From contig JAUWOY010000003.1 of NCBI GenBank assembly GCA_030611885.1, forward strand, positions 1-64,000: DNA of 64,000 nucleotides, read 5' to 3'. Position numbers and translations under genes: made by a program. This stretch comes from Chloroflexota bacterium. GTDB lineage: Bacteria; Chloroflexota; Anaerolineae; VGOG01. Under the pieces are notes generated by a model, which was given only the letters and a program-made list of their open reading frames with translations, did not search any database and was not told the DNA's origin. Of this stretch, positions 6,912 to 15,634 are shown piece after piece (positions within the stretch are counted from its first letter, which is position 1; each line of letters starts with the position of its first letter).

Positions 6912-9900
6912 TCAGAAAGGCAGGGGTGGTGGAATGTGTACCAGCAGGCGACGGTTTGGATGACGTGAAGCGGGATATATCCGTTCGACATAGCAGCTAA
7001 ATTGCCAGCCCTCGTCATAAAGAGTGGATAACACGAAGGCTTTGCTACTGCGGATGTAACCGAGTTTCTGACCCGCGTTAGTGTAGACTGCCATTGCATA
7101 TGGATCGAAAGCGTTGTCTGGCTCACGAACAAGTTTAAGTTCATCTCCCTCGTTGACTTGCGACAGATACTCTAATCTGTTTTCGTACTGTAGGCCGACT
7201 ACATAGGTCCTGAACTCAATCGTGTTTGGGTTAGTGAGATAGTCAACGGGGCGGGCACCGAATTTGTATCGGCGTAGAATAGACATCACTTCCTGAACAA
7301 GCTGGTGGTCTTGAAGAATTGGCAATAGATCTTCAAAGGTCAGGCCTTGTACCCATTCCTGGAAATCTTCCACAGACGACAGTAGTGCTAGGTTCACCTC
7401 TTGGTAGTAGTAGTCTGCCATTGTGCAGGCTATTCCCCTGTCACTGATGCCCATACCGCTGACATAAGCCGCCACAGGGGTATTTACGCCGTACTTCACA
7501 TACGATGGAAGCAACCCGATTTCGGGGTCAAACTCCAGGCACTCTTCATCTCGCAGATACATCAGTATCTTCACCACCGAATTCAATGCCCACGGCGCAT
7601 CGTTCACAAAACGCCGGTAAATCAGGTCAGATACGAATAGGGGGTTTTGGAATGTTGCATCTGTTTCCCCATATTTAGCCACTAACTCGCTCAGATCAGC
7701 GAAGTCAATCCATCGTATTATTGCCTGGACCAAATCTACAGGCCCTGCGTATTTTCCTCGGGTCTCTTGGGGGATCGAAACCAGGTGTAAGATACGTGCT
7801 AGTATTTCGTTGTCAAGCGATTCAGTGAAAGGATCTCGCAATCTTGTGAAGATGCCTTCTGCCGCCAGGCGACGAATTTCGTTTTCCAAATCCTGGCAGC
7901 TTCGTAGAGAGAAGCCAGTTTTATAAAAAGCCTTCTTCTGCGCTTGTGATTGAAATCTAGCAACGATGTACCGAACCTGCTGCTTGCTGTATTCGACGAG
8001 TGGTTCATAGTAGGTGCGATTGCGCTCGCACTGAACACCGAACAACATCTGGGCAAGGGCATCCTGCACTGTGTTTGGGTCAGTTTCATCGAGGAGCTCC
8101 TCGTACAGCAAAGCAAGAATCTGTGTCTGGAAAGCTGTGTCTAGCTTGTTGCCCGGTTCAAGGTCCTTGTCCGTGAAGGCTATTGTTTGAGGATTCGCAA
8201 GGAACTCCTTCAGAGAAATGCCTAACTTACGCTGGATCAATTGCTCATACAACTTGAACAAGACACTCTGAACTGATTCTGTTCTGTCATCCCGCAGATA
8301 ACGATACATTTGAGCGACCAGCCACTTGGATTGTGTCTTTTGGACAAAGATGACCTGACCCTCTGTCTCGTGCAACGCCCGCCCGGCTCGCCCCGCAATG
8401 TTACGAAAGTCTCTGACCAGGAATGGTGCGCTACCGCCTCTCTCAAGATTCGCAACGATCATCAGGTGCACAGGCAAATTGACACCTTGAGCCAACGTCG
8501 GGGTCGCAATCAAAACAGGAATATGCCCTTGACGGAAGGCTTTCTCTATGACGCGCCTCAAGTCATCCGGAAGCTGGCCGTGATGATAGGCAAATCCTTC
8601 CCGTATGTAAGCTGCCAGGGGGAATTCGGGCCCTAGACGCCGCTCCACTTTGCTTGCAAGGCGGCTCAGTTCCTCTTTGCTGCCTGGTGCCAAGTGGAAA
8701 TCCTTGTTGGAAGTTCTGAGTTCTTGAATACGGCGCTGAAGATTCCTGGCAATGCTATCCACGTGTGCGCGCACAGCAGTGAATAGAATAGTAGGGCTAG
8801 CTTTCAGGAAATCAAGGGCTAACTCGATAGCGATATCGTACTTGGTATCAGGGTAGCATTTGGGCTTTTTCAACCGCTTTTCCGGCTTGTTCTTGTAGAA
8901 TTCCTGAGTAATCCGTCTTTCCAGATTCGTTACGAGCACTAACCCATCATCAGGATAGCGAATTCTGCCTTTCCAATCGGGTCCCCAGTAAAAGATGCCT
9001 TGTCGCAGCTTGGTGGGCTTCCACTTGGAGTCAACGACAACTGGCTCGCCTTGTGTTAGCCAGATTGCAATTTCCTCGCTATTGGGCACTACGGCAGAAA
9101 GGAATAATAGCTGCAATCCCTGATCGGCGAAGGCTCGCCGTAACCGTTGAAGCAAGATTTCGAGCCGAAGTCCCCGCACGTCGTTGTCAAGCAAGTGCCC
9201 CTCATCCACGACAATGAGCTTCACAGTATTGAAGAAATCCTTGTCCTGGCGAAGCAAATAGTCGAGCTTCTCTGGTGTTATGACCAGTACATCGCTCTGC
9301 TCGACCAGAAAATCTTCAAACTCTACGCTCTCATAACTGCCAAACACTGACGTAACGCGGTATCCAACTTTGGCAAGGTAATAATCAAGCGACTCTTCAA
9401 CCTGCGCAGCCAACGATTTGAAAGGTGCAATGTAGATGCATCGCACGGGTTCAGAGCTGGTGGCTAGCGTATGCGCGATCTTGAATTCCGCAACTCTCGT
9501 CTTCCCGGCGCTGGTAGGCATCTGAAGGACAACTGCACTGCTATCACTGAGAGTATCTGGCAATGCCTCAATCTGCGATTGCCACAGTTCATAGATGGGA
9601 CACTTGTCGGTCGTCAGCACCCGGATGTAGCGGGTCAGAATAGAATTCTTGCGAAAGCCATAAAGGTCTCCCAATTGGTGCCACAGACTGGAGAAGTGCA
9701 TTTGACGGATGAGAAGGGAGATGAGTTGCGTTAGAACAAAGTTGTCGGGGTCTCTAATAGCATTGAAGATTTGCAATGAGTGCCCAATCTTGCTCCTGGC
9801 AACTTCGTAGCGCTCATCTTGTCCTGTCCGCAAATATCGGGCAAAGTTGAGAATCGCTTCCAGAGTGATGAAGTGCGCAATCTCTTCCAGCGCTCCGTCT

Positions 9901-10484
9901 CTATCCAAATCACCTGAAGCAACCCTCTGCTGGACAGTTTCTTCAACGACAGCTTTTGTTTGGCCAAGGTCGGATAGTTCTTCTTCCAAATCTGTGAGAT
10001 TGCGCAGGAGCAGCAGGAACGTGGACCTTAGCACTCGAGAATGGCCATCATTTTCAAACTGAAAGCGTCCCATCACTTTCCGGGCCAACACAGTTGCATT
10101 GGCTTGAGACTCTCCGAGAGAAAAGTCCACAGCACTATGAAGATACAAATCCAGATGGACACGGCGGCTGGGAATGGACTGTGCCTCTGCCAGTTGCTCG
10201 AACAGCTTGGCAGCCTCCTCAAAGGCTTCCTTCGCTTGTTCTCGATACTGCATTCCGCGCTCATCATCGGTCCAAAGTCTGATAGCAATCTGCTCGATGC
10301 GAAAGGCAATCGAGATGAGATCATCAACGCTGGCAGTCGCTGTTCGTTCAAATTCTTCCTCAATTTGAGTCAGCAGACTGTCCCCCGATAATGAGCGCCT
10401 CGCGTCCGTGAATCCGGGGGCTTTGAGGATTCCTCGAAATTGTTCCAGGATGCTTATGAGGTATTCGTGATTAGCCAATTTCAT
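6912..10484 (-). CDS. Ski2-like DExH helicase with C-terminal HIRAN domain (HamB-like)
   Basis: About 1190 residues. A helical N-terminal region of about 300 residues precedes a superfamily 2 core: Walker A 'QMPTSAGKTRVAEFK' (about 330), DEGH box 'LIVVDEGHLLDND', motif III 'FLSAVVPN', and motifs V-VI 'IATPTLAQGVNLP' and 'NIAGRAGRAL'. PTSAGKT is characteristic of Ski2/Hel308-type helicases. The last 90 residues ('DELKLVREPDNAFDPYAMAV', 'GQKLGYIRSSKAF') are a HIRAN domain, known from Rad5/HLTF to bind DNA 3' ends or damaged DNA. Start ATG 10484 overlaps the upstream nuclease gene by 14 bases; a TTG at 10514 is the other option. The overlap with a DUF1837 nuclease is the Hachiman (HamA-HamB) arrangement. 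Confidence 0.85.
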   Translation of the reverse strand: MKLANHEYLISILEQFRGILKAPGFTDARRSLSGDSLLTQIEEEFERTATASVDDLISIAFRIEQIAIRLWTDDERGMQYREQAKEAFEEAAKLFEQLAEAQSIPSRRVHLDLYLHSAVDFSLGESQANATVLARKVMGRFQFENDGHSRVLRSTFLLLLRNLTDLEEELSDLGQTKAVVEETVQQRVASGDLDRDGALEEIAHFITLEAILNFARYLRTGQDERYEVARSKIGHSLQIFNAIRDPDNFVLTQLISLLIRQMHFSSLWHQLGDLYGFRKNSILTRYIRVLTTDKCPIYELWQSQIEALPDTLSDSSAVVLQMPTSAGKTRVAEFKIAHTLATSSEPVRCIYIAPFKSLAAQVEESLDYYLAKVGYRVTSVFGSYESVEFEDFLVEQSDVLVITPEKLDYLLRQDKDFFNTVKLIVVDEGHLLDNDVRGLRLEILLQRLRRAFADQGLQLLFLSAVVPNSEEIAIWLTQGEPVVVDSKWKPTKLRQGIFYWGPDWKGRIRYPDDGLVLVTNLERRITQEFYKNKPEKRLKKPKCYPDTKYDIAIELALDFLKASPTILFTAVRAHVDSIARNLQRRIQELRTSNKDFHLAPGSKEELSRLASKVERRLGPEFPLAAYIREGFAYHHGQLPDDLRRVIEKAFRQGHIPVLIATPTLAQGVNLPVHLMIVANLERGGSAPFLVRDFRNIAGRAGRALHETEGQVIFVQKTQSKWLVAQMYRYLRDDRTESVQSVLFKLYEQLIQRKLGISLKEFLANPQTIAFTDKDLEPGNKLDTAFQTQILALLYEELLDETDPNTVQDALAQMLFGVQCERNRTYYEPLVEYSKQQVRYIVARFQSQAQKKAFYKTGFSLRSCQDLENEIRRLAAEGIFTRLRDPFTESLDNEILARILHLVSIPQETRGKYAGPVDLVQAIIRWIDFADLSELVAKYGETDATFQNPLFVSDLIYRRFVNDAPWALNSVVKILMYLRDEECLEFDPEIGLLPSYVKYGVNTPVAAYVSGMGISDRGIACTMADYYYQEVNLALLSSVEDFQEWVQGLTFEDLLPILQDHQLVQEVMSILRRYKFGARPVDYLTNPNTIEFRTYVVGLQYENRLEYLSQVNEGDELKLVREPDNAFDPYAMAVYTNAGQKLGYIRSSKAFVLSTLYDEGWQFSCYVERIYPASRHPNRRLLVHIPPPLPF

Positions 10485-11316
10485 CTCCCACTTTGGCAGC
10501 CATCTCGTATGCAACTCGTACCGCTTCTTCCAGATCGCCGATCAAGAAGACGCAGAGCACTACACGGTCGGGATCGAGTTTGTCAAGCACTATCCCATCC
10601 AGGGCGTCTTCTCCCCAGGTTTGCTTGTCACGCACCAGAAAGGGGAAAAATGTCTCGACATAGTGAGGGTTGGTGTAGCAATCAAGGAAGCGATAGATAC
10701 GTTTCTCGAGTTCACACTGTTGCTGCTCAAAAAGGCGCTCACTGACAAATCGAACGGCATTCCGCATCTTCTGCTTGATCTCTGACTGTCCCTCGGCTAC
10801 GAGTAACTCTATCTCTTCGAATACTTTCTTAACCCCATAACCTTTGGTCTTCGATGCCTTAACCTCTGCAAAGACGACAGTGTCTTTTTGTGGGTCCTTG
10901 TCGTGTAATCGAAATGCGATTATGTCTACGCCAAAGCTTGCTTTCTCCCAGTTTGTCTTGTAACGAATTTTGAAAACAGGTATCGTGAGGCCAAAAAGGT
11001 CCTGGAGCACTATATGCCCGACCACTTCGCCAAAGTCGCCAGTGCGCACCGAAAAGGGGTTGTCTTTAGATGGGAACTTCTCTTCCAAGAGCTTTGCTAC
11101 TCCGGAGAAGCCCTCTCTCTCGAACACTGACGCCAAATACTCAGGGTCAACGTAAGCCTCTCGCAATGCCTCACCGGCATAGGCGTGAAACTTCTGGCAC
11201 TGGTCGTCATCAACTTCCAAATCATACTGGTGACATCCTATCGACGGGTGCCGCCTGTGCTTGGTAGACGTTGGTGTCAAAATGTTCTTTAAGGTCAACG
11301 TTGACGGCTTGGACAT
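10471..11316 (-). CDS. DUF1837 / HamA-like PD-(D/E)XK nuclease
   Basis: 281 residues. The middle of the protein shows the nuclease core: 'VRTGDFGEVVGHIVLQDLFG' (helix with Glu), 'WEKASFGVDIIAFRL' (catalytic Asp) and 'TVVFAEVKASKTKGYG' (ExK). This order is that of HamA/DUF1837, the effector nuclease of Hachiman, normally held in check by its helicase partner. Here the partner gene follows with an overlap. The C-terminal half is helical. ATG 11316 has AAGGTGAAGGT just upstream and lies 4 bases after the PglZ-like stop, so it belongs to the same operon. It is the most obvious DNA-destroying component of the island. Confidence 0.8.
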   Translation of the reverse strand: MSKPSTLTLKNILTPTSTKHRRHPSIGCHQYDLEVDDDQCQKFHAYAGEALREAYVDPEYLASVFEREGFSGVAKLLEEKFPSKDNPFSVRTGDFGEVVGHIVLQDLFGLTIPVFKIRYKTNWEKASFGVDIIAFRLHDKDPQKDTVVFAEVKASKTKGYGVKKVFEEIELLVAEGQSEIKQKMRNAVRFVSERLFEQQQCELEKRIYRFLDCYTNPHYVETFFPFLVRDKQTWGEDALDGIVLDKLDPDRVVLCVFLIGDLEEAVRVAYEMAAKVGDEIG

Positions 11317-11320
11317 ACCT

Positions 11321-12265
11321 TCACCTTCTCACCCGCCGCACCACCAGCCACGGCGTCAGGCACTCCATCAGCGACAGCCCTCGATGAAGGTAGACTCCGC
11401 CAAAGTCGCCGGTGTAGCGTCCTTTGACCAAAAAATGTCCTTCGTGGACTACAATCACGCCTTTTTCCAGCAAAGCCCGCGTTTTCTTGTCGTCGCTGAT
11501 CAGTGCGGTACGCGCTCCCATCACGTCCTTCAGATAGCCGTAGTAAGGCTGAGGCGTCGGCCAGGCCATCCCCGCCTTCACGCTGAGATAGCCGTGATCC
11601 GACGAGATGATGATCTCGTCGTGGCCCTTGATGCGCTCCAGAATACCCAACAGCATCGCCTCGGTCTTCAGGTAGATTTCGGCTGGTGGGATGTACTCGG
11701 TTTTGCCGCTGTGAGCGGGATGCCAAAACCAATCGGGATACTGGCCCCAGACGATGAGCCGGTCATGGCGTAACTCGTCCAGCGGCGGCGCGTCGGCCCG
11801 TACGTAGACAAAGCGGGGATCGTTCACCGCCGACGGTGCGCTTGCCTCAAAGTGACGTTGGCAGAAAGCCTCCGTCTCAGCAGGGATTTCACTGAAAGCG
11901 TAGTCGAAGGCCAGTACCTCATAGCCGTGCGCCGGTAGTCGTTGCTTCAGCAGACAGACTTCGCGCAGGCTGAGGCTGTCCATCAACACCAGGGCGTGGC
12001 GGGGCTGCGCCAGCAACTCAGCAACCTGGCGGCTGTCCACCTGGGGCAGGAGCACGTCGGTCAGAAACTCGTCGTAGACCTGCTCCAGGGTCCAGGTTAG
12101 ACGGCGAGTAGCTTTCTCGCGCTCGTCGTAGTAGTCATTGAGCAGAGCATCGTCCACATCGGCGGCGTCCCACAAGTCCACCAGCCAGTGGAACAGAGTC
12201 GCCACCGGATCATCGCTCTTGACCAACTCAACAACTCGCGCCGCGTTCAGTTCACTCGATGACAC
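11321..12265 (-). CDS. Short PglZ-like alkaline-phosphatase-superfamily protein
   Basis: 314 residues. 'ALVLMDSLSLREVCLLKQRL' supplies the metal-binding Asp and the nucleophile region of the alkaline phosphatase fold, and 'DEIIISSDHGYLSVKAG' the later Asp-His metal site. The C-terminus 'YLHRGLSLMECLTPWLVV' is typical of PglZ domains. PglZ is present in every BREX type and is usually about 700-900 residues, so this is a much reduced version consisting mainly of the phosphatase domain. GTG 12265 overlaps the DUF499 gene by 14 bases, indicating tight coupling with that ATPase, as for BrxC/PglY and PglZ in BREX. Confidence 0.8.
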   Translation of the reverse strand: MSSSELNAARVVELVKSDDPVATLFHWLVDLWDAADVDDALLNDYYDEREKATRRLTWTLEQVYDEFLTDVLLPQVDSRQVAELLAQPRHALVLMDSLSLREVCLLKQRLPAHGYEVLAFDYAFSEIPAETEAFCQRHFEASAPSAVNDPRFVYVRADAPPLDELRHDRLIVWGQYPDWFWHPAHSGKTEYIPPAEIYLKTEAMLLGILERIKGHDEIIISSDHGYLSVKAGMAWPTPQPYYGYLKDVMGARTALISDDKKTRALLEKGVIVVHEGHFLVKGRYTGDFGGVYLHRGLSLMECLTPWLVVRRVRR

Positions 12266-14867
12266 GATCCACCTCGGCTATGACGTACAGACTGCCGCCG
12301 GGTGTGGCTGGCAGGTGCAGCAGTTGCTGCAGAAAAGGTCCCTTCTCCAAAGGTCCCGACCACTCCAGGGTCAGGCCCAACTTCAGGCCCTCGGGCGAGA
12401 AGCCCAGGTCTTTCACCACCCGTTCCAGTTTGTCCGACTTTCCACTGATGCTGAAATCGTTGCTGATCTCCACCTGCACGTGCTGGATCACGTCGGTCTC
12501 ACGCAGGCTGGCCTCGAACTTGCCGGCCACAGTACGCGGGTGCTTGCCGCCTTCCTCAAAGTGCTTCTGCTCCACGATTCTGGCCGGTGTGGGTTCAACC
12601 TCCTCAACGGCTTTCTCCAGATCTGGCTCTTTATATGTCACACCAGGTGCCTTGCCCTCGCGGTAGACGATTTTTACCTTCTCCGCCTCGCCGGTTGGCC
12701 CCCGCTCGACCTGAGCAAAGTCAGCGTGGTAGAGCACGGCTTTGGATTGCTCATCAAGGCCGTAGGGTGTCTCGCCGAAGAAGTTGCGCCCTTTGTGACC
12801 TTCGATGTAGATTTGCTCGGCCTTGCAAAGTTCCTTCAAGGCCGCCGTAACCTGCGAGGCATCGGACACCGTCGGATAGCGACGCATGGTGTAAAAGTCG
12901 TCGTAGAGCACGTCGGCCCGTAGCCCCTTTGGCCCCCGCTCGTGCAGCACATCCAGGATCTTCTCTTTGACTCGAGCCATATCGCTGATCGCCCGTTCCA
13001 GCAGCTTCGCCGTGTCAGCTTCCACCTGAATCTTGCGTACAGCCTCCCGCTCAATCCGCTGCCCGTCCGGCCCTTCACTGACCATGACCGATACCTTGGG
13101 CCAGAACCCGAAGCGAGCTTGGAGACGTTCTTTCAGCTCCTTGAGCTCTTCGTCAATGATGGCCTGCACTTTGGCAGCGCGTTCTTTGCTCACGTCCTGT
13201 TTGATTTCCTCTCCGCCGATGATCCGTTTGGCCTTGTCAATCAGGCTCTGATCTTTGCGCAGGTCGCCAGTCAGGGGAGCAAGCACCACCATACGGTTCT
13301 GGCGGCGGTGGCCGCGATAGATGTCGTACACGTCCTGGTCGGTGTCCAGCGCACGCAGCGAAACCACGACCTTCAAATGGCGATCGTCAGGAATTTCATC
13401 GTCAATCTCGTACACGTAGGTATTGCCCCCCAGAACCTTCTTGGCCAGCACCTGGGCGATGCGTTCGATGGCCACCGTCTCGGAGATGTCACGGGCGCGG
13501 TTTTGCACCACAGCGAAGACGTTTTCCTCAATGCGCACTGCGTACTGTCCGTTGAGCTTGTGCAGATGCCATGCCTGGCCCAGCAGCCGGTTTAGACCTA
13601 GTAGCACATCGTTGGGATTGATCTCCGGCGTGGCCACCCCCATCACGATATCGGTCTCATCTGCCCCGATCTGCTGCTCCCGGTTGATGGAATACAGCAG
13701 CACAGCGGACAGAATCTCGCGGCCATAATCAATGTGGCCCACCCGCTCAATGTCGCGGACCGTGGCCTCGACCAGAGGACGGTCCAGGACCACCAACTGG
13801 TCATCAAAGCGAGCTGCGTCCACAGCCGAAGCGAGCAAAATGGGAACGTTGGCTACCTGTTCACGCAAGATAGTGGCTAGCAGATACAGGATGCCCCGGG
13901 TGTTGGCGTAGTTGGAAGCGGTACTGTAGCGCTCGAACAGCACCCGGAGCAATTCGGGATGTAGAGGATAGACCCTGGTCATGCGGGTGCGATAGCTCTC
14001 ATAATCGCCCATGGGTACAGCGATCTGCCGCTCCCGGTACATCTCAATGAAGCGATCCACTACCTGGGCCGCCTTGTTTTGATTCACTTGCTCAAACAGG
14101 CGATACAGCAGAATCTCCTCGCGGTCAGCAGCCGTACTCAGGTTGATAGAGATAGGCCCGGTGCGATCAATCACATCTACGATGTCGGGGTTCTCGCGTA
14201 TCAGCGAGAACAACACCATCAGGGGCACATCGGGCTCATTGCTCACCTCCAGCAAGTGCTGGAGAAAGGTGCGATTAGCAGCCCGTGAGGTCTCAGCCGT
14301 GCTAACCCGTTGGGGCAGGATCGTCTCGTACCAGTTCTCGATCTCGTCAATGATGATCACAACCGGGCGGCTGCCCAGGGCCTGGCGAATCTGGGGAATG
14401 GTGGGGTAGCGTTTGACCTGGCGCAGTACGTCCTCGGCTCCGAGTTGCTGAAAGATGGGTTCCCACAGGTTGTCGTAGTCAACCCGCGCCGTGTGCAACA
14501 CAATCACGACGAGGTCGTCGGGTGTGGGCAGCGGCTCATCGTATCCGTGCCCTCCCAACCATTGAGCCGCCAGGTCGGGATGAGTCAGCGTGTGGTACAG
14601 GGCCAGCAACTGGTGGGACTTGCCGGAGCCATAGCCGCCGGTGAAGACCAGGCCGCCGCGCTGATCCTGGCCGGTCAGTTTGTAGCGGACCTGATCCAGC
14701 GCCGTCCTCAGCGCATCGGTGAGATAGGTGCGGGCGAAGACGTCAGCCGGGTTTTTCTCCAGAGCCGGTCTGTCTTCCAGCACCTTGTACAACTGGACGA
14801 CGCCGTAGACCTGGCCGCTCTTCACCTCCTCACTTAAGGTAGCGATGTCTGCAATAGTTGGCAGCAT
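12252..14867 (-). CDS. DUF499 P-loop ATPase (BrxC/PglY-related)
   Basis: About 871 residues. The N-terminal AAA-type domain has Walker A 'VFTGGYGSGKSHQLLALYHT' (about residue 75) and Walker B 'PVVIIIDEIENWYE' (about 170). It is followed by a long helical region and a C-terminal half with a coiled stretch ('ERAAKVQAIIDEELKELKER') and winged-helix-like segments. DUF499 proteins are the large ATPases of BREX-like and helicase-methylase-ATPase defence loci. Two in-frame ATGs exist. The second (14867) lies 8 bases after AGGAG and is preferred over 14873, which is only 2 bases away. It is the first gene of the minus-strand operon, transcribed from the promoter at 14985-15013. Confidence 0.85.
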   Translation of the reverse strand: MLPTIADIATLSEEVKSGQVYGVVQLYKVLEDRPALEKNPADVFARTYLTDALRTALDQVRYKLTGQDQRGGLVFTGGYGSGKSHQLLALYHTLTHPDLAAQWLGGHGYDEPLPTPDDLVVIVLHTARVDYDNLWEPIFQQLGAEDVLRQVKRYPTIPQIRQALGSRPVVIIIDEIENWYETILPQRVSTAETSRAANRTFLQHLLEVSNEPDVPLMVLFSLIRENPDIVDVIDRTGPISINLSTAADREEILLYRLFEQVNQNKAAQVVDRFIEMYRERQIAVPMGDYESYRTRMTRVYPLHPELLRVLFERYSTASNYANTRGILYLLATILREQVANVPILLASAVDAARFDDQLVVLDRPLVEATVRDIERVGHIDYGREILSAVLLYSINREQQIGADETDIVMGVATPEINPNDVLLGLNRLLGQAWHLHKLNGQYAVRIEENVFAVVQNRARDISETVAIERIAQVLAKKVLGGNTYVYEIDDEIPDDRHLKVVVSLRALDTDQDVYDIYRGHRRQNRMVVLAPLTGDLRKDQSLIDKAKRIIGGEEIKQDVSKERAAKVQAIIDEELKELKERLQARFGFWPKVSVMVSEGPDGQRIEREAVRKIQVEADTAKLLERAISDMARVKEKILDVLHERGPKGLRADVLYDDFYTMRRYPTVSDASQVTAALKELCKAEQIYIEGHKGRNFFGETPYGLDEQSKAVLYHADFAQVERGPTGEAEKVKIVYREGKAPGVTYKEPDLEKAVEEVEPTPARIVEQKHFEEGGKHPRTVAGKFEASLRETDVIQHVQVEISNDFSISGKSDKLERVVKDLGFSPEGLKLGLTLEWSGPLEKGPFLQQLLHLPATPGGSLYVIAEVDRVIE

Positions 14868-14984
14868 TGTCATCTCTCCTGTTCTACGGTCAATATCCCT
14901 TCAATCTCCTCATATCGCCAGCAACGCCCGCTGTCCACCTGTTCGCCGCCAACCGCGTGGTGCTGTCAGCTTGGCTGCTAGATA

Positions 14985-15013
14985 AGTATACCAGATTTCG
15001 CTTCCTTTGGCAA
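14985..15013 (-). promoter_or_regulatory. Sigma-70 promoter of the defence operon
   Basis: On the minus strand TTGCCA (15013-15008), a 17-base spacer and TATACT (14990-14985), about 120 bases before the DUF499 start. It is placed back-to-back with the promoter at 15082. Confidence 0.7.
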
Positions 15014-15017
15014 TAAC

Positions 15018-15110
15018 AAAAAGCCACCGTGCGGTTGACGCAGGTGGCTTCTTGCAAACCAAGAGAAAGTGACTTTTATCGTTGACAAACGACTGACCTG
15101 ATGATATAAT
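15018..15110 (+). repeat. Right copy of the island-flanking repeat (hairpin plus intact promoter)
   Basis: Counterpart of 1953-2046. The hairpin AAGCCACC/GGTGGCTT (15021-15050) stands between two divergent promoters, where a terminator has no obvious use. This fits the idea that it was carried over from the end of the DUF166 gene when the island inserted. AAAGTGACTTT (15066-15076), an odd palindrome next to the -35 box, is a possible operator and is nearly kept in the left copy (AAAGTGGCTTT). The 350-base gap 14874-15225 holds only this and the two promoters. Confidence 0.65.
15082..15110 (+). promoter_or_regulatory. Consensus sigma-70 promoter of the superoxide reductase operon
   Basis: TTGACA (15082-15087), 17 bases, TATAAT (15105-15110): a perfect match to both boxes. 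A second TATAAT at 15198-15203, just before the gene, lacks a clear -35 box. The palindrome AAAGTGACTTT ends 5 bases before the -35 box and could bind a repressor. Confidence 0.85.
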
Positions 15111-15225
15111 AGACAGCGTGGGTTAGGAGGGCAGGGTCTTCGCTAAAGGCGTTGCTCAAATAGCTGACGGCCACTGGCGAATTCTGAGGTTCTGTTGTAT
15201 AATAATGGTGAAGGAGGTGAATATC

Positions 15226-15621
15226 ATGACAGAGTTAAGCGAACGCATCCAGAAAGCTGACTGGAAAAAGGAGAAGCACGTGCCGGTCATCGAGTGTGCG
15301 GACCGGGTGAAGGCGGACGAGTTCTTCGAGGTGAAGGTCAGCCTGGGGAAAGAGGTCGCCCATCCCAATACCACCGAGCATCACATCAGTTGGATCACCC
15401 TCTACTTCCACCCGGAGGGGGCGAAGTTCAGCCACCAGGTGGGCCACTTCGAGTTCTCCGCCCACGGTGAGTCCACCGCCGGTCCGAACCAGGGTCCCGT
15501 CTACACCCACCACGAGGTGACCACCTCGCTGAAAGTCAGCAAGCCTGGCACGCTGCACGCCCTGGCCCTGTGCAACATCCACGGGCTGTGGGAGAGCAGC
15601 AAGGAGATTGGCGTGAAATGA
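15226..15621 (+). CDS. Superoxide reductase, neelaredoxin type
   Basis: A 131-residue class II superoxide reductase. It reduces superoxide to hydrogen peroxide at a mononuclear iron, with electrons from rubredoxin, in the cytoplasm. Active-site pieces are visible: 'EKHVPVIE' (N-terminal Glu/His region), 'NTTEHHISWITLYF' (two His) and 'LALCNIHGLWESS' (Cys and His ligands near the C-terminus). The N-terminal desulforedoxin domain of class I enzymes is absent. ATG 15226 is chosen over 15205 because AAGGAGGTG lies 7 bases upstream of it. It is the first gene of an operon with rubrerythrin, ferritin-like genes, rubredoxin and its reductase. Confidence 0.92.
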   Translation: MTELSERIQKADWKKEKHVPVIECADRVKADEFFEVKVSLGKEVAHPNTTEHHISWITLYFHPEGAKFSHQVGHFEFSAHGESTAGPNQGPVYTHHEVTTSLKVSKPGTLHALALCNIHGLWESSKEIGVK

Positions 15622-15634
15622 AAGGAGAGAAACA

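Noticed and set aside
2450-14867. Calling the island a canonical BREX, DISARM or Hachiman system
   Set aside because: BrxA/B/F/L are missing and PglZ is short; DISARM marker proteins are missing; Hachiman alone would not include the ATPase, PglZ and methylase. It is described as composite instead.
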